A stretch of DNA of 64,000 nt. Origin: Limnephilus marmoratus. Lineage: Eukaryota; Arthropoda; Insecta; Trichoptera; Limnephilidae. Positions 34,329-44,292 of this stretch are shown here, piece by piece (positions within the stretch are counted from its first letter, which is position 1; each line of letters opens with the position of its first letter). Made by a program: the position numbers and the translations under genes. The stretch is taken from the NCBI GenBank assembly GCA_917880885.1, contig OU862908.1, positions 52,845,819 through 52,909,818 on the forward strand, written 5' to 3'. The notes under the pieces are model-generated. The model ran no database searches, had not been told where the DNA came from, and worked only from the letters and a program-made list of their open reading frames with translations.

Positions 34329-34470
34329 TTTTTTTTTTTAATTTTTCTTTATTCGATGCATATTATGGTTGTACATTGTTTGTGGATTTCTCGACCACCA
34401 TGCTAGGCTGATGCCCGTGTTATGGTGGTCGATGTGTTTGAAGAGTGATTGGGTTTGAAGAGTGATTGGG
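34329..34470 (-). mobile_element. LINE/SINE 3' end with perfect 10-bp stem
   Basis: cgaccaccat (34392-34401) pairs perfectly with atggtggtcg (34422-34431) around a 20-base loop containing gctaggctgatgccc; on the - strand about 50 bases and a poly(A) run follow (poly(T) 34330-34339 on +). It is the clearest of three similar tails (11585, 32511). The body upstream is not recognised. Confidence 0.6.
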
Positions 34471-34574
34471 TGAGTAGGATTCCTTGGTCGAAGGTAGAAT
34501 TTCAATATATTTACATACAATTTTTTTTATGTGAATACCAATAATATTTTTATGTGAAAGAACGTCTCCGTTTG

Positions 34575-34928
34575 GAGACGTTCAGTGAGACAACGACATC
34601 CCCAAATAGGGTATGTTGTGAGACTGAAGATAGAGGGGAGGAGAAAAGACGGGTAAGAGGAAGGTGGGAAAGTAACTGGTAATTCAGATATGGTCACCAA
34701 ACATGACTAAAGTCATTTCAAGCAACGTTACAATTCTGAATGGTGGTTTTACGGCAGGACGATGCTGAGAGTATCTTCCACTTTGAAGCAGACAGCAAAT
34801 ACCTACACTAGGTACCTATATAATATTTAAAATGAATGATTTGCGAAATAACACAATCAAATCAAATAAAATTTACCTGCGCACGCTAGGATTTGAACCG
34901 CAACCTCAGGATTGCTACCACGGAGGCC
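34575..34928 (-). mobile_element. SINE2 copy, reverse strand
   Basis: Body blocks (tcaccaaacatgactaaagt, aagtaactggtaattcaga) and a shortened tRNA-derived head at about 34881-34928 are present; the head lacks most of the D and anticodon arms but keeps the B-box-like ggttcaaatcct. The 3' end is degraded. Confidence 0.8.
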
Positions 34929-35315
34929 ATCAAAATATTTTTTTTTTTTATCAATTTCACCAGTTAATAAAATGCACCTTATTTCTAGCACACCGATACA
35001 CCCACAATATTAGCACGCCAATGTATGTGTGTAGTGTGTAGGTGCACTGTCACTATTGCTTTCGAATTATCTTTTTACGGTGTAGACTTAAAATATTTAG
35101 GGTTCGAATGTCATATTTTTTTATGGATTATTTCGGGTTAAAACATTTAACTCCTGCTTTACAATTTACCGCAAAGTTGCGGTTTCCACATTTTCTTTCT
35201 TGTTGCGTCGAAAATAATAAAGTTGACCATTAAGAGAGAATTTTATTGGTGGTACAGGGAAAATATTGAACTGTCATATAAATATGTAGAGAAAAAAAAA
35301 CGATAACAGGATTAA
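34929..35315. other. Unassigned interval between two SINE2 copies
   Basis: No gene recognised. Confidence 0.4.
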
Positions 35316-35715
35316 GCCTCTGTGATCAAGGGGTAAAGCTCTCGACTAGCAATCCGAAGGCTGCAAATTCTAATCCCGGCATGCGCAATTAATTTTTATT
35401 TGATTGAAGTATTTTATTTCACAACCAAATCATTGAAAATAATAAACGGTATATTTGTGGTACGTCCAGAGAGGAAAATACTCTCAGTAACGCCCTGGCA
35501 TAAGACTATCTTCAGAATTGAAACGTAGCTTAAAATGGCTTTCGCCGTGTGAGATCTGTATAGCCAGGTACTTTCCCACCTTCTTCTTTCCTATCTCCTT
35601 CTCCTCTCTTCTATCTTCAGCCTCACAACATACCCTAAATGCGGATGACGTTGTATCATTGGCTCCAGGCGACTAGGAGCATTTGTGATTCTTAGCTTTT
35701 TATTTATTCAGAAAA
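35316..35715 (+). mobile_element. SINE2 copy with tRNA-derived head
   Basis: Full structure: tRNA-like head (gcctctgtgatcaaggggta, then ctcgactagcaatccgaagg, B box mutated to caaattctaatcccgg), linker with ttttatttgatt, body and a degraded tail at about 35700. The head places this family among tRNA-derived, polymerase III transcribed SINEs. Confidence 0.85.
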
Positions 35716-36114
35716 AAATCGAAATTATCCATTTAAAATGTGAACTCTGTGACTTATAAAATGTGTCTAGATCCATAAACAGTTTGAAATTAAGTTTTTA
35801 TTTTAATCTCTCTAATTGCCCACTAACGTGAAAAATCGCAAGCCGCCACTGCGCATTAGATTGGCAATAATAATATTCTTTCAATTTTTCAAAGTCATCC
35901 ATTATATTGAGACAAGTTTAGTAGAATGTTCAGGCGACATTTTGGCCTGGCAATAATCAAAACTAATAAATCTCACGGCCTTATTAGGTGCGATTCCCCC
36001 TTTGGGGAGACGCCGCGCCCCACCGTTTGATCGGCCCGCTACGGTAATGATATGATTCATAAACGTCGCCTATACCTCTCTTATAATGATCGGAATCTGC
36101 GATCATTTCATTGC

Positions 36115-36237
36115 AGTGGCGCGGAGTGGGAACGTTACAAAAAAATTCAACTGAAAATGTACGCTGGATTAAGAAACATTTCGGGTTGCAATTTGGAAGA
36201 AATCAAAAAAGGCGGAAAATGTTGTAAAAAATAAGAT
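36115..36237 (+). CDS. Candidate terminal coding exon, unknown protein
   Basis: A pyrimidine-rich stretch ending attgcag at 36114 looks like a 3' splice site. After it the frame GAEWERYKKIQLKMYAGLRN runs on to a Cys/Lys-rich end (GCNLEEIKKGGKCCKK) and a TAA at about 36232-36234. Codon choice looks more protein-like than in the surrounding DNA, but the piece is only about 40 codons, and cagtggcg is also a hAT-like end motif. I do not recognise the protein. Confidence 0.2.
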
Positions 36238-36295
36238 ATTAAGGGGTAGAGAAGCAGACCACTCTTACAATTAAACATGTTTTAATTAAATGAAA

Positions 36296-36395
36296 ACAAA
36301 TCACTTCGTGTGCACCTCTAATTTAATCAAAATTAAAGATTTATTTTTTGAAAATTTTGATCAAATTATTAGTGTGTACAAAGTGATTTTTTTAA
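36296..36395. repeat. Imperfect foldback repeat
   Basis: aatcacttcgtgtgcacctc plus taatttaatcaaaatt on the left pairs imperfectly with aattttgatcaaattattag plus tgtgtacaaagtgatt on the right, arms of about 38 bases around a 17-base loop. MITE-like; no known family. Confidence 0.6.
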
Positions 36396-37384
36396 ATTGA
36401 ATTAAAATGGCACCCAAAGTGAATTTACGATCATCGAAAAAATGTTTTTTTTTAAATTTTTTTTCACCTCATTTAAATGATAAAAAAAACAATTATGTAA
36501 TAAAACATTTTTATAGTGTTGATCTTGTTACAAAAATAATTTAACAGTCGTACCAATCATCTGTTGAAATACGTTTTCATCAATTTAACGATTTATTTAT
36601 CAATTATGCAGTGGATTTTGGTCCCTAAAATTTTCACATGGAAACATAATTTGAAATAATTGGTTGTTAATTATGTTGTAGGTATTGATACTATGATTAT
36701 CATCTATTTCAATAGTATTAATTAAATGTCTGTTCTAAACCGTCAAAATTGTCCTAGTTGAATAGTTGCATTTCTTTAAACACTAGTTTTTGGCCAAAAT
36801 GTGACAAATTTGAGGAGATATTTAAAAATATATGGAATTATTTCACAAGTTCCCGCGCATTGCAAATTTTATTAATCTCAAATATAAATTAGCAGTTACA
36901 CTTTTTAATAATAGATGTCTCGCATCTCTTTTGAATTATTAGTTGTTGACATTTCGCGAGCCGAAATGATTGAAATATTCTTTCTTACAAATCATTGATC
37001 TTGTATTTTCTTGCTTAAAAATGCGTATTCGAATTTACATTTACATCAAGTCATAAAATTTAATATTCTCCAAATAAATAAAAAATACGCACATTTCGTG
37101 CGTTTGTGAATATAATGATTTTCTACAATTTTATTATGAATCCTAAAAATAGGAGATGAACGTTCCAATATAGGTGAATTCAATAGCTCCTAACACTGTA
37201 AGCAGTTGGTATTTAGATTTTTTGAGAGAGGGCGGGAAATTTCCAAATCGAAGACTTATAATTTCCGAGAGCTCAAGGTTGAAATCGATTATATAGCAAA
37301 AAATGTCACATTGAATGCTTTCTTTTCTAAATTAACTGAATCATTGTTTTTAAGTCACTAGAAAAAATGCACAATTTAAAGACA

Positions 37385-37993
37385 ACTACTCAGTCTGACA
37401 GAGAACAATGAGGATCCAGCAGAAATCAGAAGGAGAATCACAGCAGCCAACAAAACATACTTCTCTTTGCTGCCAGTGTTTAAGTCACGTAGTGTCCACA
37501 GAAAAACCAAAATAACCATATATAAGACCATTTTTAGAACTGTTTTGGCATATGGATGTGAGGCGCTGATACTGACGGTAAAGATGGCTGAAATGCTGGA
37601 TACTTTTGAAAGAAAAGTGCTGAGAAGAATATGTGGACCCGTGAAAGAGGGTGAACAGTGGCGCATCCGGCACAATACAGAATTGTATGATATATATAAG
37701 GCCCCTAGCATCTCAGCACATATGAGACTCCTCAGGCTGAGATGGGCTGGGCATGTGCAGAGAATGCCGGACACACGCGTCCCAAAAAGAATTTTGACTG
37801 GACACCCAGGTGGAAAGAGAAAAGTGGGAAGACCCAGACTGAGGTGGGAAGACGAGGGAGAGGGGATGCAGCACAGCTTCTCCAGGTACCAAATTGGAAG
37901 TCAGCCGCTGAGGACAGGAGGAGTTGGAGGCGACTGTGGCCAAAGCTCGATATGGGCTGTAGCGCCATCGAAGAAGAAGAAGAAGAAGAAAAA
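37385..37993 (+). pseudogene. RTE-type LINE 3' fragment, lineage 2, (GAA)n tail
   Basis: C-terminal part of an RTE-type ORF of a different lineage from 23680-24452: EDPAEIRRRITAANKTYFSL, TVLAYGCEALILT, LDTFERKVLRRICGP, LRLRWAGHVQRMPDTR and RKVGRPRLRWEDE. A frameshift near 37855 is needed to continue into WKSAAEDRRSWRRLW. The tail is a (gaa)n run at about 37969-37991, read as a poly-Glu stretch. 5'-truncated at about 37385. Confidence 0.9.
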
Positions 37994-39127
37994 TGTTTAA
38001 GAGATGGAACTAGGTTATAAAATACATTTTGTGATGTGTAATACAATTAAGTAGGTAAATATTATTTAAAGTTGGTAGATATAATAATAAAATAAGAAAT
38101 CAATAAATCTACCACGAGCCACTAATGGCGTTGGATCGACCCGGACCATCCCGATCATTGCATTCGGACTGTATATTATTATTTATACGCATTTATTTGT
38201 GTTTATGTTTATACAATTTTACTAACGGCGCCATTTTAAGGGGGTGTACCGTGAGAAACAGGCTGTAATATGGACAGGCATTAGCATTATCAAGGAATTC
38301 TTACGAAATAATGACCTGTAAAAAGAGGCCTCTCAGTTAAAAGGAAAAATCATTCTTTTACAGAAAAAAATGTCTGCCTTATTTATGATTACCTTTTTAA
38401 TGAAGTTCAATGTTTTTTCATCAGTTTTTTTTGTGTTATGTTGGTACTGGGGACGGATCTCTATTGCAGTTAGGAGCAGAGAGTAAAAGTATGAGCATTA
38501 AGCATATTATTATTATACTTATTGACCGCTCTGGGCTATACGATGCGGTCAAGAAAACTGTGTTATTAATACTTCTGAAGATACCTTTATAATAGGCTTA
38601 CCCCTTACAGATGGTCAACTGTATCTGAGAAAAATGTTCCCACGGTTAACAGTCTAGTGAAAAAATTTCCTTTCAAATGGTTCAGGAAAAAGCATTTTCC
38701 AAGTTCATGGAAAACATTCCTATCACCGTTTTGAGTAATAATGGGTGATTTTATTTCTAATTTCGCCGTAGCCAATACAATATAGTCCAAAATGTCTTTT
38801 TGGACTATGCACTTGGGTCCCATGTTTTATAGATTTTCCAAAATGTGTTATTTGTTATTCTATATAGGTATATGTAAATAGGTACTCGTATTCCTAGTGC
38901 TTGGTATTGGAGATTGGAATAGGTAGGTACCTAGGAATATATATAGGTGATTGTAAACGAACAAGACAAATCGCCTATTACAGCCTATTGCCAAACAACT
39001 TTTGTCTTGCTCGTCAACAGTTTTGCCGGGCAATGTGTTGGTCAATGTGGAACATTCGGTTCAATTTAGCGTATCACATCAATATGGCCGTAATGCATCT
39101 ATATGACAAAATAATACACAAAGCAAA
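37994..39127. other. Unassigned interval
   Basis: No gene or known repeat recognised; several gtaggtacctagg-type runs lie near 38875-38945. Confidence 0.4.
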
Positions 39128-39210
39128 AAAAACAATACAATTATTATAAGCAATAATTATCAGCCTGAAACACTCATCCACATTGAAAAATCTTCCGAGA
39201 AAAGATACAT

Positions 39211-39282
39211 GACGCCAACGGGACTTGAACCCGTGTCCTCTCGATTGCCGGTCGATTGCTCTGACCACTGAGCTATGGCGGC
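39211..39282 (-). tRNA. tRNA-like domain 1, anticodon position GGC
   Basis: Folds as a 72-base tRNA on the - strand (acceptor gccgcca/tggcgtc, T arm acggg-ttcaagt-cccgt, anticodon stem tcga/tcga). The anticodon reads GGC (Ala) and base 33 is C. GGC-Ala genes are not expected in animal nuclei, so it is a repeat-borne tRNA pseudogene that may serve as a polymerase III promoter. Identical to domains 2 and 3. Confidence 0.6.
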
Positions 39283-39332
39283 TTATCTCGTACCCGCCAA
39301 ATGATTCAATATATTTGGCGGGTACGAGATAA

Positions 39333-39404
39333 GCCGCCATAGCTCAGTGGTCAGAGCAATCGACCGGCAATCGAGAGGACACGGGTTCAAGTCCCGTTGG
39401 CGTC
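39333..39404 (+). tRNA. tRNA-like domain 2, anticodon position GGC
   Basis: Mirror copy of 39211-39282 in the palindrome; identical sequence. Open frames of about 70-90 codons across it (containing RHSSVVRAIDRQSRGHGF) are translations of tRNA sequence and not proteins. Confidence 0.6.
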
Positions 39405-39745
39405 ATGTATCTTTTCTCGGAAGATTTTTCAATGTGGATGAGTGTTTCAGGCTGATAATTATTGCTTATAATAATTGTTACCCTTTGTGCTATGCATAAA
39501 AAATCTTGTCTTAAAAACGTTAGTTTTACAATTAAAAATAATAATTAATATTTGACAAGTTTAAGTATTTCCCCAATAAATGAAGACATAATTTGTCTCG
39601 ACGCCACCTAGCGAGGGATTTAACACTTACAATGTTTCTCTCGCAAAAATAAAGTTGGTTGTTTTCAGGTGGAAAAAATATAATAAGCAGTAATTGTTGA
39701 ATGAAACACTAGCATATATTGAATCATTTGGCGGGTACGAGATAA

Positions 39746-39817
39746 GCCGCCATAGCTCAGTGGTCAGAGCAATCGACCGGCAATCGAGAGGACACGGGTT
39801 CAAGTCCCGTTGGCGTC
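39746..39817 (+). tRNA. tRNA-like domain 3, anticodon position GGC
   Basis: Direct copy 413 bases downstream of domain 2 and identical to it, including flanking sequence on the 3' side to 39959. Confidence 0.6.
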
Positions 39818-40000
39818 ATGTATCTTTTCTCGGAAGATTTTTCAATGTGGATGAGTGTTTCAGGCTGATAATTATTGCTTATAATAATTGTTACCCTTTG
39901 TGCTATGCATAAAAAATCTTGTCTTAAAAACGTTAGTTTTACAATTAAAAATAATAATTAAAAACAATACAAATTATAATTTAATTTTAATTTTTTTTTA

Positions 40001-40382
40001 CATGATTACCGCACATGAGTCCAGGAGCCAGTGGGACTATGGTATGCCCAATTGGGTTATGTTGTGAGGCTGAAGGCAGTGGGGAGGGGAAGGAGATAGG
40101 GAAGAGGAAGGTGGGGAAGTACCTGGCTATTCAGATTTGGTCACCAAACACGGCAGAAGCCATTTCAAGCAATTCTGAATGGTGGTCTTACACCAGGGCG
40201 ATACTGAGAGTATTTTCCACTCTAGAACGTGCCGCAAATATAGGTACTATATATTTTTTTAAATGAATAAATTGTGAAATTCACAAATTAATCAAATAAA
40301 ATTTATTTGCCACGCCAGGATTCGATCCCGCGACCTTCGGAATGGGAGTCAAGCGCCTTACCGCTGCACTACGCCGGCCGTC
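40001..40382 (-). mobile_element. SINE2 copy, full length, reverse strand
   Basis: tRNA-derived head at 40310-40382 (on - strand: gacggccggcgtagtgcagc, then a B box cgcgggatcgaatcctgg), AT linker, body and poly(A) (poly(T) 39992-40000 on +). One of the best preserved copies. Confidence 0.88.
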
Positions 40383-40495
40383 AAATTAATCGCGTTCGAA
40401 ATTATGACATATGAAATAGAATAGGTCCGACAAAATTATCGAAATATTGGTGGCCGAGCGAACTCACTGGTAGGACAGAGCAATACTTCACAAAA

Positions 40496-40920
40496 ATTTC
40501 AATTTGGAAGGCGGGTATGGGTATCGCTGGGAACCATTTATTGGACAACGAACACCTCTGCCATGGGTCACCGTAGGGATTCCCGGTTTCAGGTCATAGC
40601 GGCGGATGAATCTGCTCATTTACCGCGTGGCAGGCCGGATCGGGAGGGACTGATTGAGGGAGACCTTTGGGCCTCTTCTGCAGGTTTCTCTCGACCAATC
40701 ACCTTGCACCGTAGTAAAAGGGATGGATTCATACGTGTGTCACTTCTGGACCCACTGATTCACCGATTCCTTCCCACACCCTAAACCTTATCCTTCCCAG
40801 AACATTCTCTCCTTCCCTTTCTTTAAAAGCCATCCTCCAAGCAGCATCCCCGATGACGATATAGGCCCTGAGGGAAATTATTTTCCCAGAGCCTCTTGTG
40901 TGGAGTTTTTGTAAAAAAAA
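40496..40920 (+). mobile_element. SINE1 copy, long subfamily, full length
   Basis: Complete reference-like copy: head aatttggaaggcgggtatgg, central part with gtggcaggccggatcggg, 3' hairpin and poly(A) at about 40912-40920. Immediately upstream (about 40451-40495) ggtggccgagc plus tcactggtagg looks like a tRNA-type A box, so the true 5' end of SINE1 may include a tRNA-related head that other copies have lost. Confidence 0.85.
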
Positions 40921-41098
40921 CGACAATCTTGCCTGAAAATACAGAAATCTTGACGGCTATCAACCGGAGCTTTAAGATAAAGTAATATTTTCTTTTCTAT
41001 ATCCAGTGAGCGGAAGAGAAAAACCCACGTTGTTAATTATTTTGAACCGCTCAAAGAATGTACCAAACAGCCTAATATGAAAACAAAACAATAGGTTG

Positions 41099-41328
41099 AT
41101 GAGAGCTTCTCACAGAGTCCTAAGCTTTTGATCGCCTTCACCATCGTGTTACCAGTTACCATCTCTGTTCACGTGAGACCAACACCGGAGGCAAGAGATG
41201 TGATTAATGATCTGGCGCAATGTTTTCACTTGTCCAAGTTCTCACCATCTTATAGCGATCAATTTATTTCATCTGAGAACCGTAACGCCGAGCAGCGCTT
41301 CTTGAGCGAACTTTTTATTTTATGGAAG
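41099..41328 (+). CDS. Candidate first exon of a secreted protein (frameshifted or misread)
   Basis: A frame of about 67 codons (41128-41328) has a hydrophobic segment (LIAFTIVLPVTISV) followed by a polar region (PTPEARDVINDLAQCF, then SENRNAEQRFLSELF) and a splice-donor-like AAG|GTACCT at 41328/41329 in phase. Just upstream ATG 41099 opens MRASHRVLSF in another frame; adding one T in the T4 run at 41126-41129 would join it to the hydrophobic stretch and give a classical signal peptide. So this is either a pseudogene, a sequencing error, or an internal exon with the acceptor cacag at 41111-41115. The family is not recognised. Confidence 0.3.
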
Positions 41329-42294
41329 GTACCTACTCGCTTACCGGGAAAACCAATCAGTCAGAATGGTGAAATATGAGAGCACTGCATAAAGTAATAT
41401 AAAGAAATATTAGGTTTTCATGATTTTTGAGTTTGCATTTTATGGCAATTTTTTAAACTAAATCCAACTCCTTGTAAGGAAGTTTGCCAGGTTTATTTTA
41501 TATAGGCAGGTAGATACCTATTATACCAAAGTCTTCTAATAAATATCCGCAAGCTTAGGTTGCACAGTTAATCTGAAAAAAATATCTGAACAAGGGACAA
41601 AACTGGTTGTCCATGTTAGTTTGTCTTTTACGAAAGCTTCTTAACCGATTATCAACATAACTACAATAATATTGTAAACTAGTTCTAGCGAGAGCTCATA
41701 CCTTGTACCGTTCCTTCTCATGCGTCTTGCGTGAAAACGAAAAAGATAGAAGATATTAGAACGATGACATCACGTACAATCTCTCGCTGGGATCAATCTC
41801 TGTCATCAAATTTATTTCGTATTTTTCCATACAGCCAAAATTTATATTTTCTTTGCCTAAGAAAAGAAGTTATTGCTCTTATAATATATGCACATAAGCA
41901 TTAAGTGAAATTTCTTTAGCACCGTTGTAATTTGAAACTCCATGAAAAAAAGACACTAAAAAGAGACAAATACGTCTATAGTATTTAGCCTGCGAGAGAA
42001 TGAGAAGAAACCTTACCGCATTGGCCACTTTGATTATGAGATCACTTTTCAAGGCTCCTATTGGTTGAGATTGCATGGGTGAAGGTTTCACTTGTACCGC
42101 GTGTGAACTGCACTCGATTTTTTAATTTACCCATGACACCTTCCATTACGGAAATTAAATCATTTATGTACTTCCTACGGTATTTTTAAAAATTATTTCT
42201 TATTTGCCAGAAATAGGGATCGCGTTGAAGTTAAATAGATAAGTTCATTCTTTATCACTAACAAAAACTTCTAAAAGGGAGTAAGTCGGTACCC

Positions 42295-42345
42295 ACTATG
42301 GCAATCGGACTCGAACCAGGATCCCTAGCACGTCGATCGACAAGG
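42295..42345 (-). repeat. tRNA-like fragment with B box
   Basis: On the - strand ggatcctggttcgagtccga contains a perfect polymerase III B box (ggttcgagtcc). No matching A box or full cloverleaf is evident, so this is probably a SINE or tRNA relic of a family with no other clear copy here. Confidence 0.4.
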
Positions 42346-43577
42346 ATTGTATCGATAGCTTTTGGTAATTTATCATCGTCCCCTAGGACAACTGCAAATC
42401 ACTAACGTACAAATAATGGTTAACTTCGATTATATTAACAACGCTTAGTCATTATAAACTGTTATTGATTCTTTGGCAATCTGCAGCCATGCTAGGGAAC
42501 GATGACAAGCTACCGAAAGTTACCCCATCGATCGACTGTTTTAGGGGACTAGAGCGTCTTAATTGGTGACATCTAACAACTTATTAAATTACAGGTTGCA
42601 ACAATTAGTACCTGCCACCAGGACAGAAAAATTTGCACACCTCTTTTTAAGCGTAATTTTAATTATTTCAGTCGACGACAAGATTAAATGAGTGACATCT
42701 GTTGATATAATGCGGTAAATATTTACCGTCATTGTTTTTAATCTTCTATAATATCCATAGCTTTAACTACAAAAAATCTTACACAGATCGAAAATTTATC
42801 ACTTGCTTAAATGTTCTAACCCTGCTTAAGAATATAAATTAAAATCGACCAGCCTAGCGAAAAAATGTCAAACGACACTTTGGTGCAAAAATCTAATCAA
42901 TTACATTTACCATAAAATGTAAGTCCGATAAAACGAAACTATCTTTTTACACATTCGTCTAAATAACCAAACGCTGGACTTAAAATTTGTCCTACTGGGA
43001 ACGGTCATTTGAGTTCGTGACCGGTCGTGGGCGAATTTCCACATAGTTCTTCGGACTGATTTAAAGAACCGTTCTAAATAATATTCTGTGTGATCCGATG
43101 TTTATTTGACAGCACTTTTTGTAGTTGGGTATTGAGTTATATCATTTAAAGGCTGTGCTGTATTTCCACCCGTTACTCTTGACTCCATTCTGTTGCGTGT
43201 TTGGTTAGGTAGGTTTACATTTTAAATAGGTAAATGTGGTATTGTGAAATATGATATGTTTTACCACCATTCTAAATAATGTGATGAAATGTAAAACAAT
43301 AATAACGCTGAAACATGCCATATTCATTATGTCGAGTCATTAAAATTGGTAGATAGATCTATTGCCTTGCTAATAAACACATTTAAAATTTTAAACAATC
43401 ATTAACGTATTGTAAACGTTTGTTATATAACGGTATAAATATAAGAGCAGATAAATAAATAAAAAAACAAATTTTAACACTATTATATACAAATCAAAAA
43501 ATTGTTCTGAAATATCATATTGGAAAACAATTTTAATCATACTTATAACCTTTTGCTTCTAAAATCTTTTTTTTACG

Positions 43578-43990
43578 TTAGCTCCACACAGGTGGCCTTG
43601 TGAATAAATAAATCCCTCAGGGCCTATGTCGTCTTTGCAGGTGCTCTAAGTGAAACTTTTTAGGGAAAGGAAGGAGAGAAGTTCTGGAACGGAGGTAAGT
43701 GAGGGGTGGGTAGGAATTTGGAGGTCCAGGTGTCTAGGAGAGACGAACGTATTAATCCATCCCTCCCACTGTGGTGCAAGGCGCTATGTCGAGAAATTCC
43801 GGCTGGAGTGGTCTAGGTCAGGTCTCTCTCAACCAGTCTCTCCCGATCCGGCTCGCCATGCAGTAGGTGGGCAAAGACCTAGACAAACCTCATCGCATGA
43901 ACCCGGGGATCTCTGCTAAGTCACTAAAAGTAACAAACCACTTGGGGTGACCTATGGCAGGGGTTTTGGTTATCCAACAACAAATTGAAA
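43578..43990 (-). mobile_element. SINE1 copy, long subfamily, reverse strand
   Basis: Nearly complete: poly(A)/tail end at 43578 (tagctccacacagg), body and 5' part to about 43990, where the head is replaced by caaattgaaaaatc. The inner tail hairpin is partly deleted. Confidence 0.85.
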
Positions 43991-44130
43991 AATCTATGGT
44001 AAAACAAACCTCAAGTGTGTTGGCATTTTCCAAACGTTTAATGTATTTTTTAAACTAATTTGGGACGGCGAAACTTGGAGTAGGCACCTAATGGAAATTT
44101 TTTATTTCGAAAAGTTTAGTGTGTCTTGGT

Positions 44131-44292
44131 CATCCGCCTCCAAGACCTAGACAAACCTCACCCCATGAACCCGGGCACCCCTGCTAAATCACCAAACGTA
44201 GCGAACCACTTGGAGTGACCTATGGCAGAGGTGTTGGTTATCCAATAAAGATTCCCGGGGCGGCGGTATCTATTCCCGCCTCCCAAATTGAA
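44131..44292 (-). mobile_element. SINE1 5' half, short subfamily, reverse strand
   Basis: Runs from the deletion junction typical of the short subfamily (gtgtgtcttggtcatccgcc) to the head cccgcctcccaaattg. The 3' half is missing, which is unusual for a reverse-transcribed element and suggests later deletion. Confidence 0.8.

Larger units (their letters stand above)
35716..37384. other. Mostly unassigned interval
   Basis: Contains the candidate exon 36115-36237, the inverted repeat 36296-36395, and isolated hAT-like end motifs (ccgccactg ending at 35857; cagtggcgcgg at 36113). Nothing else recognised. Confidence 0.35.
39141..39959 (+). mobile_element. 819-bp composite of inverted and tandem 413-bp tRNA-bearing units
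   Basis: Structure from left to right: an inverted partial unit (39141-39302), a 10-base loop, a direct partial unit (39313-39546) and a complete direct unit of 413 bases (39547-39959). The inverted and first direct parts form a perfect palindrome of about 166-base arms (39137-39478). The 13 bases aaaaacaatacaa occur at 39128-39140 and again at 39960-39972, so the whole composite was inserted as one event with a target-site duplication. Each unit carries a tRNA-like domain. Tandem plus inverted partial copies with such duplications are typical of Penelope-like elements and their non-autonomous relatives; no polymerase is encoded here. Confidence 0.75.
40921..43577. other. Mostly unassigned interval
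   Basis: About 2.7 kb. The only features I can point to are the candidate exon 41099-41328 and a B-box-like tRNA fragment at 42295-42345. Confidence 0.35.

Noticed and set aside
39074..39912. Open frames of 70-90 codons containing RHSSVVRAIDRQSRGHGF on both strands
   Set aside because: They translate the tRNA-like domains of the 413-bp unit; such peptides are a well-known database artefact and not proteins.
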